A program made the position numbers and the translations under genes. The notes below the pieces were generated by a model. That model was given only the letters and a program-made list of their open reading frames with translations, ran no database searches and was not told the DNA's origin. This document shows positions 1-8,500 of a DNA stretch of 64,000 nucleotides, one piece after another. The stretch lies in the NCBI GenBank assembly GCA_964420975.1, contig CAYQVH010000004.1, positions 1-64,000 of the forward strand, written 5' to 3'. How positions within the stretch are numbered: position 1 is the stretch's first letter; every line of letters begins with the position of its first letter. This DNA comes from Accumulibacter sp964420975 (GTDB lineage: Bacteria > Pseudomonadota > Gammaproteobacteria > Burkholderiales > Rhodocyclaceae).

Positions 1-755
1 TCGCAGAAGACCAGCCGCTTCTCACCGCGGTGCAGCCGCGCGATCACGGTGGCCGCGTTCTCGAGCGAGCCGACATGGTCGATGGTGACGTCGGCGTCGG
101 TGCTGACGCTCGCGTTGCCGACAACGCTTCTTTCTCCGTCGGGTGCCAACCAGGCCAGCAAATCGCTCGGGTTGCTCACCGTTGCAGACAGGCCGATGCG
201 CTGCAGGGGGCGCTCCAGGTACTGGTCCAGCCGGTAAAGCACCGATCGCAGGTGCCAGCCGCGGTCGTCGCCGGCGAAGGCGTGCAGTTCGTCGACGATC
301 ACCGCCTGCAGGGTGCCGAACCACGCTGGCCGATCGATCCTTGCAGAGATCAGCATCGCCTCGACGGACTCGGGTGTCGTGAGCAGGAGGTCGGGCGCAT
401 CCTTGAGCGCCCGGTTCTTGCGCGACTGCGAGATGTCCCCGTGCCAGACCTCGACGCGGCGTCCCACCAGGCCGGCGTAGTGCGAGAGCCTGGGCTCCAG
501 GTTGTTGAGCAGCGCCTTGATCGGGCAGACATAGAGAACGCTCGTCGCGGGCCAGCCCTCGACGAGCATCCTCGACAGGATCGGGATCGCCGCCGCCTCC
601 GTCTTGCCGCCGGCGGTCGGCGCGAGGAGCAGGCAATGAGATCCCGCATGGATCGGTGCAATGGCAGCGAGTTGGGTCGGGCGCAGCGTGCTCCAGCCCA
701 GCGTGTTGACCACGTGATACTGCAGGGAAGGGTGCAGCCGCTCGAACTCGGTCAT
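1..755 (-). CDS. brxHI: BREX-2 helicase BrxHI (partial, C-terminus outside window)
   Basis: An open frame runs from ATG at 755 to the window edge without a stop, giving 251 residues of the N-terminus. It shows superfamily 2 helicase motifs: Walker A APTAGGKTEA (about residue 45), motif Ia around CPIKALLNN, TTPES, a DELH box and GLSATVSNP (motif III). This is the Lhr-like DEAD/DEAH helicase type that closes type 2 BREX operons. An AAGGGGG ribosome site lies just upstream of the ATG. The gene follows brxD after a 52-base gap that contains a stem-loop. Helicase identity is certain from motifs; the BrxHI name is inferred from its position after brxD, pglZ and pglY. The helicase C-terminal domain cannot be judged. 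Confidence 0.88.
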   Translation of the reverse strand, partial: MTEFERLHPSLQYHVVNTLGWSTLRPTQLAAIAPIHAGSHCLLLAPTAGGKTEAAAIPILSRMLVEGWPATSVLYVCPIKALLNNLEPRLSHYAGLVGRRVEVWHGDISQSRKNRALKDAPDLLLTTPESVEAMLISARIDRPAWFGTLQAVIVDELHAFAGDDRGWHLRSVLYRLDQYLERPLQRIGLSATVSNPSDLLAWLAPDGERSVVGNASVSTDADVTIDHVGSLENAATVIARLHRGEKRLVFC

Positions 756-777
756 GGCGCCCCCTTGGCCCTACGGA

Positions 778-811
778 GTGAGCGCTTTCGGAGCGGCCGT
801 GCAGCGCTCAC
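778..811 (-). other. Stem-loop at the brxD-brxHI junction
   Basis: A perfect 9 bp inverted repeat (GTGAGCGCT at 778-786, AGCGCTCAC at 803-811) with a 16-base loop covers the brxD stop codon and lies 22 bases before the brxHI start. No T-run follows, so it is not a classical intrinsic terminator. It could set mRNA stability or moderate helicase expression; that role is inferred. Confidence 0.5.
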
Positions 812-2124
812 GGTAGCTCGATATCGTCCACCGAAGCGGCGCTGGCGGCCGCACGCTCGACCGCCGACATCTCGCTCTTGGCCAGCGTCAGCGTGTAGTG
901 CCGGCGCGGATCAAAGGTCTCGTGCAGATCCACTCGATCCAGGATATCGGCAACCAGCTTCTTCAAGAACAGGCGCGGCGCCACGCCGACCTTGCCGCCC
1001 AGGCCTCCGGCCACGGCACGGGCGAGTGTGTCGGTGGTGTTGTCGTCCACGACGCGGCGCAGCCGCGGCTCGTGGGGCTGCCCTTCGGCGTAGAGGTCGC
1101 GCACGCGTCGTCCGACCGCCAGCAAGGCCGTATGGTCGAACGGGGCCAGCCGAATCTGAACCGCGCGCGGGTTGTCGAAGCGGCGATCGGTGCCGAAATC
1201 CACGTGCAGGCGCTGCGCCAATGGTGCGAGGCGCTGAACGCCTTGCGGGCCGTCGAAGAAGGCCGGTGTGCCGGTGACAACGAGGTAGAGCCCGGGATAC
1301 CGTCCGGCGTCGATCTCGTCGATCCATTGCCGAAGTGCATTCAGGCCCTTCTCGCGGGTGTCGGTGCGCATGCGCTGGAGCGTTTCCACCTCGTCCAGCA
1401 CCATCACCAGGCCGGGGAAGCCGCTGTCACGCAGGATGGTGAGCAGGCCCACGAGGAAGTTGCTGGCGCCGAAGTGATCCAGGTCCCCCTTGATGCCGGC
1501 TGCACGCTTGATGCTGGCGGCCACGTTCGGCTGACCCGACAGCCAGCTGATCAGTCCGTCCGCCAGCATCCCGTCGCCCGCTGCCAGCGCGTGGCGGTAG
1601 GTGCGAAGCACCGTGGAGAAGGCTGGGGCGGTCTTGCTGATGGCAGACAGACGCGCTTCCATCAGCGAATCGGTGCGCATCAGCAGTGTCGCGGCGTCAT
1701 TGGGATCGACCGACGCATCGGCCAGAACGTCCTGTTCGAGCGCGTAGAACCAGCCATCGATCACACCGCGGAAAGCACCGCTCGCCGTATCCGCTGTTCC
1801 CAGGTGCTCGGCGAGCCGTCGATAGACGGTCTCCAGCCGATGCAGCGGCGTTTCTGTCTCGTTGATCTGCACTTCGGTTATCGCGAAGCCTCGGGCGCGC
1901 GCCCGCTCCTGCAACCAGCGTCCGAAGAAGGTCTTGCCGGTTCCGTACTCGCCGCGCACGGCCTTGAAGCCGCCGCGCCCTGAAGCAACAGCGGCCAGCT
2001 CCTCGTCGAGCGTCGGCGCAAAGGTTTCTTCGATGCCCACGGCGAGCGCATCGAGCCCGCTGCTGGGCACGGTGCCACGTCGCAGCGCGCTGACGATGTC
2101 CTCGCGTCGAGCAGCGCTGATCAT
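808..2124 (-). CDS. brxD: BREX-2 ATP-binding protein BrxD
   Basis: 438 residues. P-loop ATPase of the ATP-binding family found in BREX types 2 and 3. Walker A is GEYGTGKT (residues 58-65), and the hydrophobic strand LVMVLDEVETL (about 240) is Walker B. The likely role is an AAA-type ATPase working with the Pgl proteins in phage exclusion; its exact biochemical task is not established. Its ATG overlaps the pglZ stop by four bases, so translation is probably coupled. Order (pglY, pglZ, brxD, brxHI) is the expected type 2 BREX order. Composition matches its neighbours and the frame is intact. Confidence 0.9.
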   Translation of the reverse strand: MISAARREDIVSALRRGTVPSSGLDALAVGIEETFAPTLDEELAAVASGRGGFKAVRGEYGTGKTFFGRWLQERARARGFAITEVQINETETPLHRLETVYRRLAEHLGTADTASGAFRGVIDGWFYALEQDVLADASVDPNDAATLLMRTDSLMEARLSAISKTAPAFSTVLRTYRHALAAGDGMLADGLISWLSGQPNVAASIKRAAGIKGDLDHFGASNFLVGLLTILRDSGFPGLVMVLDEVETLQRMRTDTREKGLNALRQWIDEIDAGRYPGLYLVVTGTPAFFDGPQGVQRLAPLAQRLHVDFGTDRRFDNPRAVQIRLAPFDHTALLAVGRRVRDLYAEGQPHEPRLRRVVDDNTTDTLARAVAGGLGGKVGVAPRLFLKKLVADILDRVDLHETFDPRRHYTLTLAKSEMSAVERAAASAASVDDIELP

Positions 2125-4853
2125 CGCCCGCCTCCCTGACCGGGGGCACAGCCAGCTACACGGAACTGCTGCTGCAGCAGCACGAGGTTCAGCTCCACGG
2201 TTCCAGCGGCCTCGTCAACGACCAGGACTGGGGCCTGATCGACGTTCAACAGCCGCCGGACCGCGCTCAGCAGGCCGCCGAGGCGCATCTCTGGCAGCGA
2301 AAGCCGTTGGGCGAGTGCCGCGCGCGACAGCTTGCCTCCACGTTCCGACAGCGCGGTCAGTAGCAAGCGCATCGTGTTGTCGGGCAGTGCGACCCGTGCA
2401 GCCAGCTTTCGCTGCGAGGCGTAGATCGCGCCGCTCAGCAAGGCACCGATCCAGTCCGGTGCGGCCGGCGCCGGCGCAGGCGGGAGCATGGCGGGTAGGT
2501 CAGTCGTATCGAAGAGCTGCGGCTGACTGGCCTGTGCCGGCGGCTTGCGGCCCGCAGGTGGCACCGGCGGCGCAATCGTGGTTACAAAGGCGGGCTTCGC
2601 TTCCTTCGCCTTGACGATCGGCGGCAGCTCCCACCACTCGGGCTGCGCCGGAGGGGCAGGTGTCCAGCCGAGCAAGTTCATGCCCAACGGTACCAGCACG
2701 CTCAGCGGTACCGTCACCTCCTGCGGCGACAGGCCGCCGTGATACCCGTTCTTGCGCCCTCCGTAGCGCGCGCTTTCTCCCCATAGGCAGACCACGGCAT
2801 TCGAGCCGTCGCTGGTCACCACACGTCCGCCGCTCACCGCCAGTTCGTGTGGCCCGCGCCCGTCCGTGCCCGGGCGCCAACGATCGCTCTCGCCGCCGGT
2901 GAGCTGGGTCGTGCCGTCCTCCAGCAAGTGCCCGTGGTCGGCGGTGATCACGACCACGCGCCTGGCTTCGCGCGCTTCACGCAGCAGGGGTAACAGCAAT
3001 CGCAGGTCTTCGAGCGCCCAGCGTTGGTGCAACTGGTCAGGACCGCTCAGGTGATCGTCGACGGCGTTGTAGATCACGCCGATCACCCGCTGATGCGGGT
3101 CCGCGATCGCCGCGCGCACTTCGGGGGCCAGGTTGGTCGCGTCGGCCAGCTCGCCCTTGTGGAATAGCCGCGGCGGCGCGCCGGGCCGGCTCTGCGCCAG
3201 CAGCGCCGCATGCGCAGCGAAGCCAGATTTCTCCTGCGCGGCAGCCCCCAGCGTCAGCCGTCCGCACAGCAGGCTCGCGCGGCTCACCTCGGTGACGGTC
3301 GGGAACGCGGCCACGCCGACCAAGGGCTGCCCGATGTCGCTTGGCACCCTCTCGATCCAACCGTGGCTCGCGCTGCGCGCAAACAGCTCGCGAAAGATGC
3401 TGACGCTCAACCCGTCCATCACCAGCAGCAGAGTCGGGTGGCTGGACGCGATCGGCGCAAGCACCCATTCGAGCACGGATTCGACCGGCACCAGGCGCCG
3501 GTCGACGGACGGCTTGTTCGCGTTCCACTCGATCAGTGCCTGGGCGAAGGGCTTGGCGAACTGGTTGCGACGAGCGATCAGGGCTTCGCGGCAAGCCCTG
3601 TAGGCCTGTGACAGCTCCGGAACCTCGTCGCCGCCGAGCAGGCGAAAGCGCGCCCAGTCCACGAAGGCCCCTTCATCCGACTGCCACGTTACTGCCCTCT
3701 GCAGCGGTACAGCCGGCCGGGGCGCCATCAACAGCCAGCGCGCCAGACGACGGGCCATTTCGACGCGCTCCGCACGCGGCGGCTGTGCCGACATCAAGGC
3801 GTGTCTGAGCGCACGGTCAGCCTGATGCTCCACCTGAGCCAGATTCGCCCCGGTGGGTTCGGCCACGTGCGCCGACAGGGCGAGCGCCAGGTCCTGCAGG
3901 CGCTGATCCAGTGCGGTTGGGAGCAGGTCGCTCAAGTGTGCGTACTCGGCGACGCGCAGGTCACGCAGGAGCGAATCGGCCCGATCGAGCATGGCGCGCG
4001 TGGCCTCCAAACCCGCCGCTCGCACGACCTGGTCTGCAGCACGCGCCCACGCGCGGCCTTCCGCCACGCCAATGGGCTTGTCGTTGACGAACCGCTCGAG
4101 CCGGATGGCCGCCTGGCCCAATGCCGCCTGTCCTTCACCTTCGGGCGCGAAGACCACGCCGCAGACCAGCCCGAGCGGCAGGGCGTCGGCCGTTCGGCCT
4201 GCCTCGATACAGCCGAGCACCCTCTCGCCGGCGCTGCCGGCCGCCTCGGCGAGCCAGCGTATGACATCCGTGCGGGCTGCGGCCGGCAACTGATCCAGTG
4301 TGGTCGCCGCACCGCTCGTCATCGACCAGGTAAGCAGAGAGACCGCGTCCGGTCGCGCCGCGGGGATCCGGAGGAAGCGCTGAAGCACTTCCTGCCACGC
4401 CGCTTCCAAGCCGAGGAATCCGTTCGCGACCGGCGGGTAGGGGCCCTGCGCAGCGCCATCGATCAGGGTCTGCGGCATCCATGCGTAGCGACCCAGTCGT
4501 GCGTCGGTCTCCTTGGCCTGGAACAACTGGCGGACCATATCCCAGCCCTCGGTCTGAAACACTCGCCCGCGCGCCAGGCGCGCGGCGATGTCCTCGGCGA
4601 GCTCATGCGTTGCCAGCGGCGTGATCACCACCAGTCCGGCGGCGGCAGGGTCGTGCTCTTCAACGTCGCACAGGGCCTCCCTTATAGCCAAGGACGATTC
4701 GCACCAGCGGAGCGAAAACCGTCGGCCGCGCTGGTTTAGCGTCTCGGGCCAGGCCTGTCGGGCCTGGGCTCGAATCGCCAGTGCCACCGTTGACGGATCG
4801 CTGGCCAGAACGCGGTCGAGCTGCGCCGCGATCTGCGGAGTCGACAAGCTCAT
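2121..4853 (-). CDS. pglZ: PglZ, alkaline-phosphatase-superfamily BREX protein
   Basis: 910 residues. The central PglZ domain starts near residue 470 with the metal-binding strand LLLVMDGLSVS, followed by FPTVTEVSRASLLCG (expected nucleophile region) and ITADHGHLLEDG (about 634; DHG metal ligands). This is the hallmark protein of all BREX systems, a predicted metallo-phosphatase or nuclease-type hydrolase needed for phage exclusion. The last 150 residues resemble a winged-helix tail (ALSERGGKLSRAALAQRLSL). The ATG overlaps the pglY stop by four bases and its TGA overlaps brxD by four. The frame is intact and about the usual length. Confidence 0.94.
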   Translation of the reverse strand: MSLSTPQIAAQLDRVLASDPSTVALAIRAQARQAWPETLNQRGRRFSLRWCESSLAIREALCDVEEHDPAAAGLVVITPLATHELAEDIAARLARGRVFQTEGWDMVRQLFQAKETDARLGRYAWMPQTLIDGAAQGPYPPVANGFLGLEAAWQEVLQRFLRIPAARPDAVSLLTWSMTSGAATTLDQLPAAARTDVIRWLAEAAGSAGERVLGCIEAGRTADALPLGLVCGVVFAPEGEGQAALGQAAIRLERFVNDKPIGVAEGRAWARAADQVVRAAGLEATRAMLDRADSLLRDLRVAEYAHLSDLLPTALDQRLQDLALALSAHVAEPTGANLAQVEHQADRALRHALMSAQPPRAERVEMARRLARWLLMAPRPAVPLQRAVTWQSDEGAFVDWARFRLLGGDEVPELSQAYRACREALIARRNQFAKPFAQALIEWNANKPSVDRRLVPVESVLEWVLAPIASSHPTLLLVMDGLSVSIFRELFARSASHGWIERVPSDIGQPLVGVAAFPTVTEVSRASLLCGRLTLGAAAQEKSGFAAHAALLAQSRPGAPPRLFHKGELADATNLAPEVRAAIADPHQRVIGVIYNAVDDHLSGPDQLHQRWALEDLRLLLPLLREAREARRVVVITADHGHLLEDGTTQLTGGESDRWRPGTDGRGPHELAVSGGRVVTSDGSNAVVCLWGESARYGGRKNGYHGGLSPQEVTVPLSVLVPLGMNLLGWTPAPPAQPEWWELPPIVKAKEAKPAFVTTIAPPVPPAGRKPPAQASQPQLFDTTDLPAMLPPAPAPAAPDWIGALLSGAIYASQRKLAARVALPDNTMRLLLTALSERGGKLSRAALAQRLSLPEMRLGGLLSAVRRLLNVDQAPVLVVDEAAGTVELNLVLLQQQFRVAGCAPGQGGGR

Positions 4854-7800
4854 GACCTGGTGCCCTTGCGTTCCAGCCGCCAGCTCAAGGTCAGCTCCAG
4901 GTCGCGCTCACGCGCGATGCGCGTCTTCAACGCTTCCAGCTCCGCCAAAGCCGCCGCACCGGTCAGATGCAGTGCCTGCTTCTCTTCCACCAGCTCCGGC
5001 TCGTTGAAGCCCGGTGCCGGCGGCAACACCGGCGGCAGAGGTGTGGGTGTAGTGGGATGCACCGGCGCCGGTGCGGCCGCCGCTAGCAACTTCACGGCAT
5101 CTCGTTCGAGTTCTGCCAGCCGCGACTTGAGTGGGGCGACGTGCTCGTCGGCAGTCAGCAGCTCGACGAGACGGTTGATGATCCCCGCCGCGGCGTCACG
5201 CCGAGGGTCCTCGAGATCGTGGACCGCGTCGAACAGCTCCCACCTGCAGTTGGCGAGCGCGTCGGCGCAGGCCTGCGCCTGGCCCAGCGTGCGGCTCACC
5301 GCGGCCTCTGAGGTGCTCAAGGTGGCAGCGGCCAGTGACGACACCACGTCGCCTTCTGCGGCCTGCGTGAGTGTGGCCAGCAGTGCCTGCGCAGACTCCG
5401 CCGACTGCTGACGAGCACCCGCAGTGCCAGCGCCGTAGCGGCTGGCGCGATCGCGCAGTTGCGCAACCAGTCGGCCGATCGCCTCGCGCTTGCCGCCCGC
5501 GGCCTGCTTCACCTCATCGACCAGGCGGCCCACGTTGGCCGCATTCAAGGTCTGCGCCAACGTCAGCCCGAACAGGCTGGACGCGCGCCGCAACGCCGCC
5601 TCCCAGTCGGCGGCACCGGGCAGCGCCTGTTCCCGCAGCTCGAGCTCATCGGACAGGCTATCGACGGTGGGCTCGATCGGCCCACCGCGCAGTGTGAAGC
5701 GGCGGTTGGTCGATGCGGCGTAGGCGAGGATGATCAGGTTCTGCAGTTCGATCGGCAGACCCATCGGCGCCGGTGTGTCGATCCAGCGGCGCAGCCTGGC
5801 CACGTTGATCGGCCCGCCAGCTTCGCGCGCGTGGCTCTGCGCGAAACGCGATTGCCAATGCGGTTCGATCAACAGGTGGGTTTCGCCCATCTGGCCAAGC
5901 TGGCAGGGGTTTACGACGGCACGGACCAGCTTGCGTGTCGAGGTGTCCTGCACGAAGCCCCGCTGCCCGGGCGACTCGACGGCTTTCTGCACCTCGGGCC
6001 AGACCTTCCTGATGACGCTGGCCTTGATCTCGGTGTCGAACTCGGGGTGCGCCGGGTACTGGTGGGCGAACAGCTGGCCCAGCAGGCTCTCGAAGGCACC
6101 GCGAAAGTCCGCGCCCACAGGGGGGCGTGGCGACAGCGTCGGGTCCAGCGACTGGAATTGCTGGTCGGCGGTGAGCGGGTTGCTCACCGCCTCGCGCGGC
6201 TCGGCGCTGATGCCGTAGGCCACCTCCAGCTGCGACCGCAGCCTGATTCGCAGCTGGTCGAGTTGGTTGCGGGCCAGTGCCTTGGCTTGCGCCCGGTCGA
6301 CGAAGGAGAGATGCGCCGCATAGTTGTCGAAGCGCTCGCCTTGCAGGATGGTGTCGAGTACGACGAGGCGCCCGAGATCGGCCAGAGCCTTGTTGCTCAG
6401 GAACGAGGGCAGCCACACCAGCGTCCGTGTATCACCGCCGCGGTAGGCACCGAGGCGCGCCAGATCGTCCGCCGGCCCGAAATTGGCGTCGTCGAACGGA
6501 AAGTCGAGCACGACCGTCCAGGCGCCCGATCGCCCGCGCAGCCGGTCATCGGTCATCTCGCGGACGTTCTCGTACAACACCTCGACGGTGCGCCGCGTGC
6601 CGCGCCAGAGGAACTCATAGGTGGTGAACAAGCCGCCGGCATCGGTAATGCCCAGCTGCTCGAACAGCGTCTCGCGAATCTTCTTGCGGCGATTGCCGGC
6701 GTTGTCGTTGGCCTCGGCCGCACGCAGGATGGGCTCGATGTCGACGCCGGTGACCTGGATCGAGATCATCGGGTTCTGGTCCTCGGTGATCCTGATCTCG
6801 CCGATCTCGCTGGCCCAGTCGCGGCACCTGCGCAGCACGTCCTGCGCCTCGCGCCCGGGGATCGGCGAGCGGAAGGTACCGTGGTTCAGCGCGGCCAGGC
6901 GCTGCGCGGTCAGGCCCTTGAGCGACTCCACCTCGGGCACCAGCGCCCCGAGCAGCAGCGTCTTGAGCAGCCGCGCGTCGTTACGCAGGCTCCGCGCCGC
7001 CGTCGCGTCGGCCTGGCCGAGCTTGATGGCCTCCCAGGTGACGCCGTGCTGGCGTTCCAGCATCGGCAGCAGGCGCTGTTTGTAGAGGCGCCTGGCGTTG
7101 TCGAAGTGCAGACGCATGCCTTCCGAGAACGGCTCGTCGCCCTCGGCGATGGCGTCGTACAGGTCGCCGACAGGGATGAGCTGCCCGAGCTCGATGTCGG
7201 CACGGCGGTCCACCAGCAACTGCAGCATCAACTTGAGCGCGGTGCGCTCGCGCTGCAGCGCCGCCGAGACCGCGATCAGCGTCTGCACCAGCGCCGGGCT
7301 GAACGGATAGACCTTGCGGAACATCTCCCGGTCGGCCGTCGTGGTGAGCAAGGTGTCGAGCACGTCCTTGCGTATCTTCATCACGTCGTCGAACGTCGTC
7401 TGCAGCGTCTGGCGCGCAGCCTCGTCCACCGGGCGCAGCACGCGCCTCTCGGCGATTGCCGGCAGATTACGATCTACGAGATTGATGACGTGGAAGCGCG
7501 CTCCCCAGTGCTTCAGCACATCACTGAACTGCAACTGCACCGAGCCGGCGAGGTTCTCGCCCACCAGGTCGCGCAGGTCGCGCTGCCGCGCGACGAAGCT
7601 GATCAGCGGCACCGGCCGTTCGGCATTGGTGGCCTCGACGAGCTTCACCAGCTTCGTGCCCTCGCGGCTGACGAAGTTGACGTCGGCGGCGTGGCTTGCC
7701 AGCCAGAGCACCAGCTCGTCGAGGAACAGGATCACCGCGTCGTAGCCCAGCGCCTGGGCGTGGCGGCTCATGATGGCGAGGCCATCGTCGAGCGAGACGA

Positions 7801-8500
7801 AGGACTCGCCACCGCCCGCCAGGCTGCGGTAGGCCGAGAAGAACTGCGTGATCAGGTCGCCGACGAGCCGGGAACGCTCCTCGCCGTGGGGCGGCTCGAG
7901 CATGGCCGCCTCAAAGCTGGCGGTGTCCCAGCCGCTGTCGAGGTCGCCCCACGGGCCGCCGCATCTGTTCAACTGCGCGAAGAACGCCTCGTCGGCCATG
8001 CGCTCGCGCAGTTCGCGTGCGTCCTTGAACAGGCCCTCGGCCAGGTAGAAGCCGGGAACCGGCGCCTCAGGATGCTGCCTGCGCACGTACTCGGCGTACT
8101 GGCCGAGGATCGCGGATTCCATGTCCCGCGCGCCGATCATGTGATACGGCACGAGCAGGAACTTCCGGCCATGGGTCCAGGCGTGGCGTGCAACCACCTC
8201 CGCCAGCTCGGGAATCGAGCGCGCCTGCGTGTTGCCGGCGAGCAGCAGGTTGAGCACGGCCATGAAGTGGCTCTTGCCCGAGCCGAAACTGCCGTGCAGG
8301 TAGGCCGCCTTGCTGGACCCGGTTTGCACTGCCTGCTGGATGAAGGCCAGGGCGTTGCTGAAGGCATCGACCAGTTGCGGCGTGACGACGTAGTCGCGCA
8401 GCGTCTGTTCCGGCTCGGCGACACCCCTGGACAACTGCAGGACGAAGTCGCCCTGATGCACGCGCTCGGGAATGGTGATCAACTCGCGGATCAGTGGCAT
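4850..8500 (-). CDS. pglY: PglY (BrxC-like) large BREX ATPase
   Basis: 1216 residues from the start chosen here. Walker A GSFGSGKS (residues 70-77) and VILFLDELVLWLAS (Walker B) mark it as the large P-loop ATPase of type 2 BREX, the counterpart of BrxC in type 1. The start MPLIRELITIPERV at 8500 is preferred over an upstream in-frame codon because GGAGGAG lies 7 bases before it. The start falls inside the last codons of the upstream Fic gene (10-base overlap), so Fic and PglY are probably translated together. The C-terminal third is rich in Ala/Leu helices. The ORF is complete and undisturbed. Confidence 0.92.
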   Translation of the reverse strand: MPLIRELITIPERVHQGDFVLQLSRGVAEPEQTLRDYVVTPQLVDAFSNALAFIQQAVQTGSSKAAYLHGSFGSGKSHFMAVLNLLLAGNTQARSIPELAEVVARHAWTHGRKFLLVPYHMIGARDMESAILGQYAEYVRRQHPEAPVPGFYLAEGLFKDARELRERMADEAFFAQLNRCGGPWGDLDSGWDTASFEAAMLEPPHGEERSRLVGDLITQFFSAYRSLAGGGESFVSLDDGLAIMSRHAQALGYDAVILFLDELVLWLASHAADVNFVSREGTKLVKLVEATNAERPVPLISFVARQRDLRDLVGENLAGSVQLQFSDVLKHWGARFHVINLVDRNLPAIAERRVLRPVDEAARQTLQTTFDDVMKIRKDVLDTLLTTTADREMFRKVYPFSPALVQTLIAVSAALQRERTALKLMLQLLVDRRADIELGQLIPVGDLYDAIAEGDEPFSEGMRLHFDNARRLYKQRLLPMLERQHGVTWEAIKLGQADATAARSLRNDARLLKTLLLGALVPEVESLKGLTAQRLAALNHGTFRSPIPGREAQDVLRRCRDWASEIGEIRITEDQNPMISIQVTGVDIEPILRAAEANDNAGNRRKKIRETLFEQLGITDAGGLFTTYEFLWRGTRRTVEVLYENVREMTDDRLRGRSGAWTVVLDFPFDDANFGPADDLARLGAYRGGDTRTLVWLPSFLSNKALADLGRLVVLDTILQGERFDNYAAHLSFVDRAQAKALARNQLDQLRIRLRSQLEVAYGISAEPREAVSNPLTADQQFQSLDPTLSPRPPVGADFRGAFESLLGQLFAHQYPAHPEFDTEIKASVIRKVWPEVQKAVESPGQRGFVQDTSTRKLVRAVVNPCQLGQMGETHLLIEPHWQSRFAQSHAREAGGPINVARLRRWIDTPAPMGLPIELQNLIILAYAASTNRRFTLRGGPIEPTVDSLSDELELREQALPGAADWEAALRRASSLFGLTLAQTLNAANVGRLVDEVKQAAGGKREAIGRLVAQLRDRASRYGAGTAGARQQSAESAQALLATLTQAAEGDVVSSLAAATLSTSEAAVSRTLGQAQACADALANCRWELFDAVHDLEDPRRDAAAGIINRLVELLTADEHVAPLKSRLAELERDAVKLLAAAAPAPVHPTTPTPLPPVLPPAPGFNEPELVEEKQALHLTGAAALAELEALKTRIARERDLELTLSWRLERKGTRS

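Noticed and set aside
30..1277. 415-residue plus-strand frame at the left edge
   Set aside because: Antisense to brxHI and brxD, which carry helicase and P-loop motifs.
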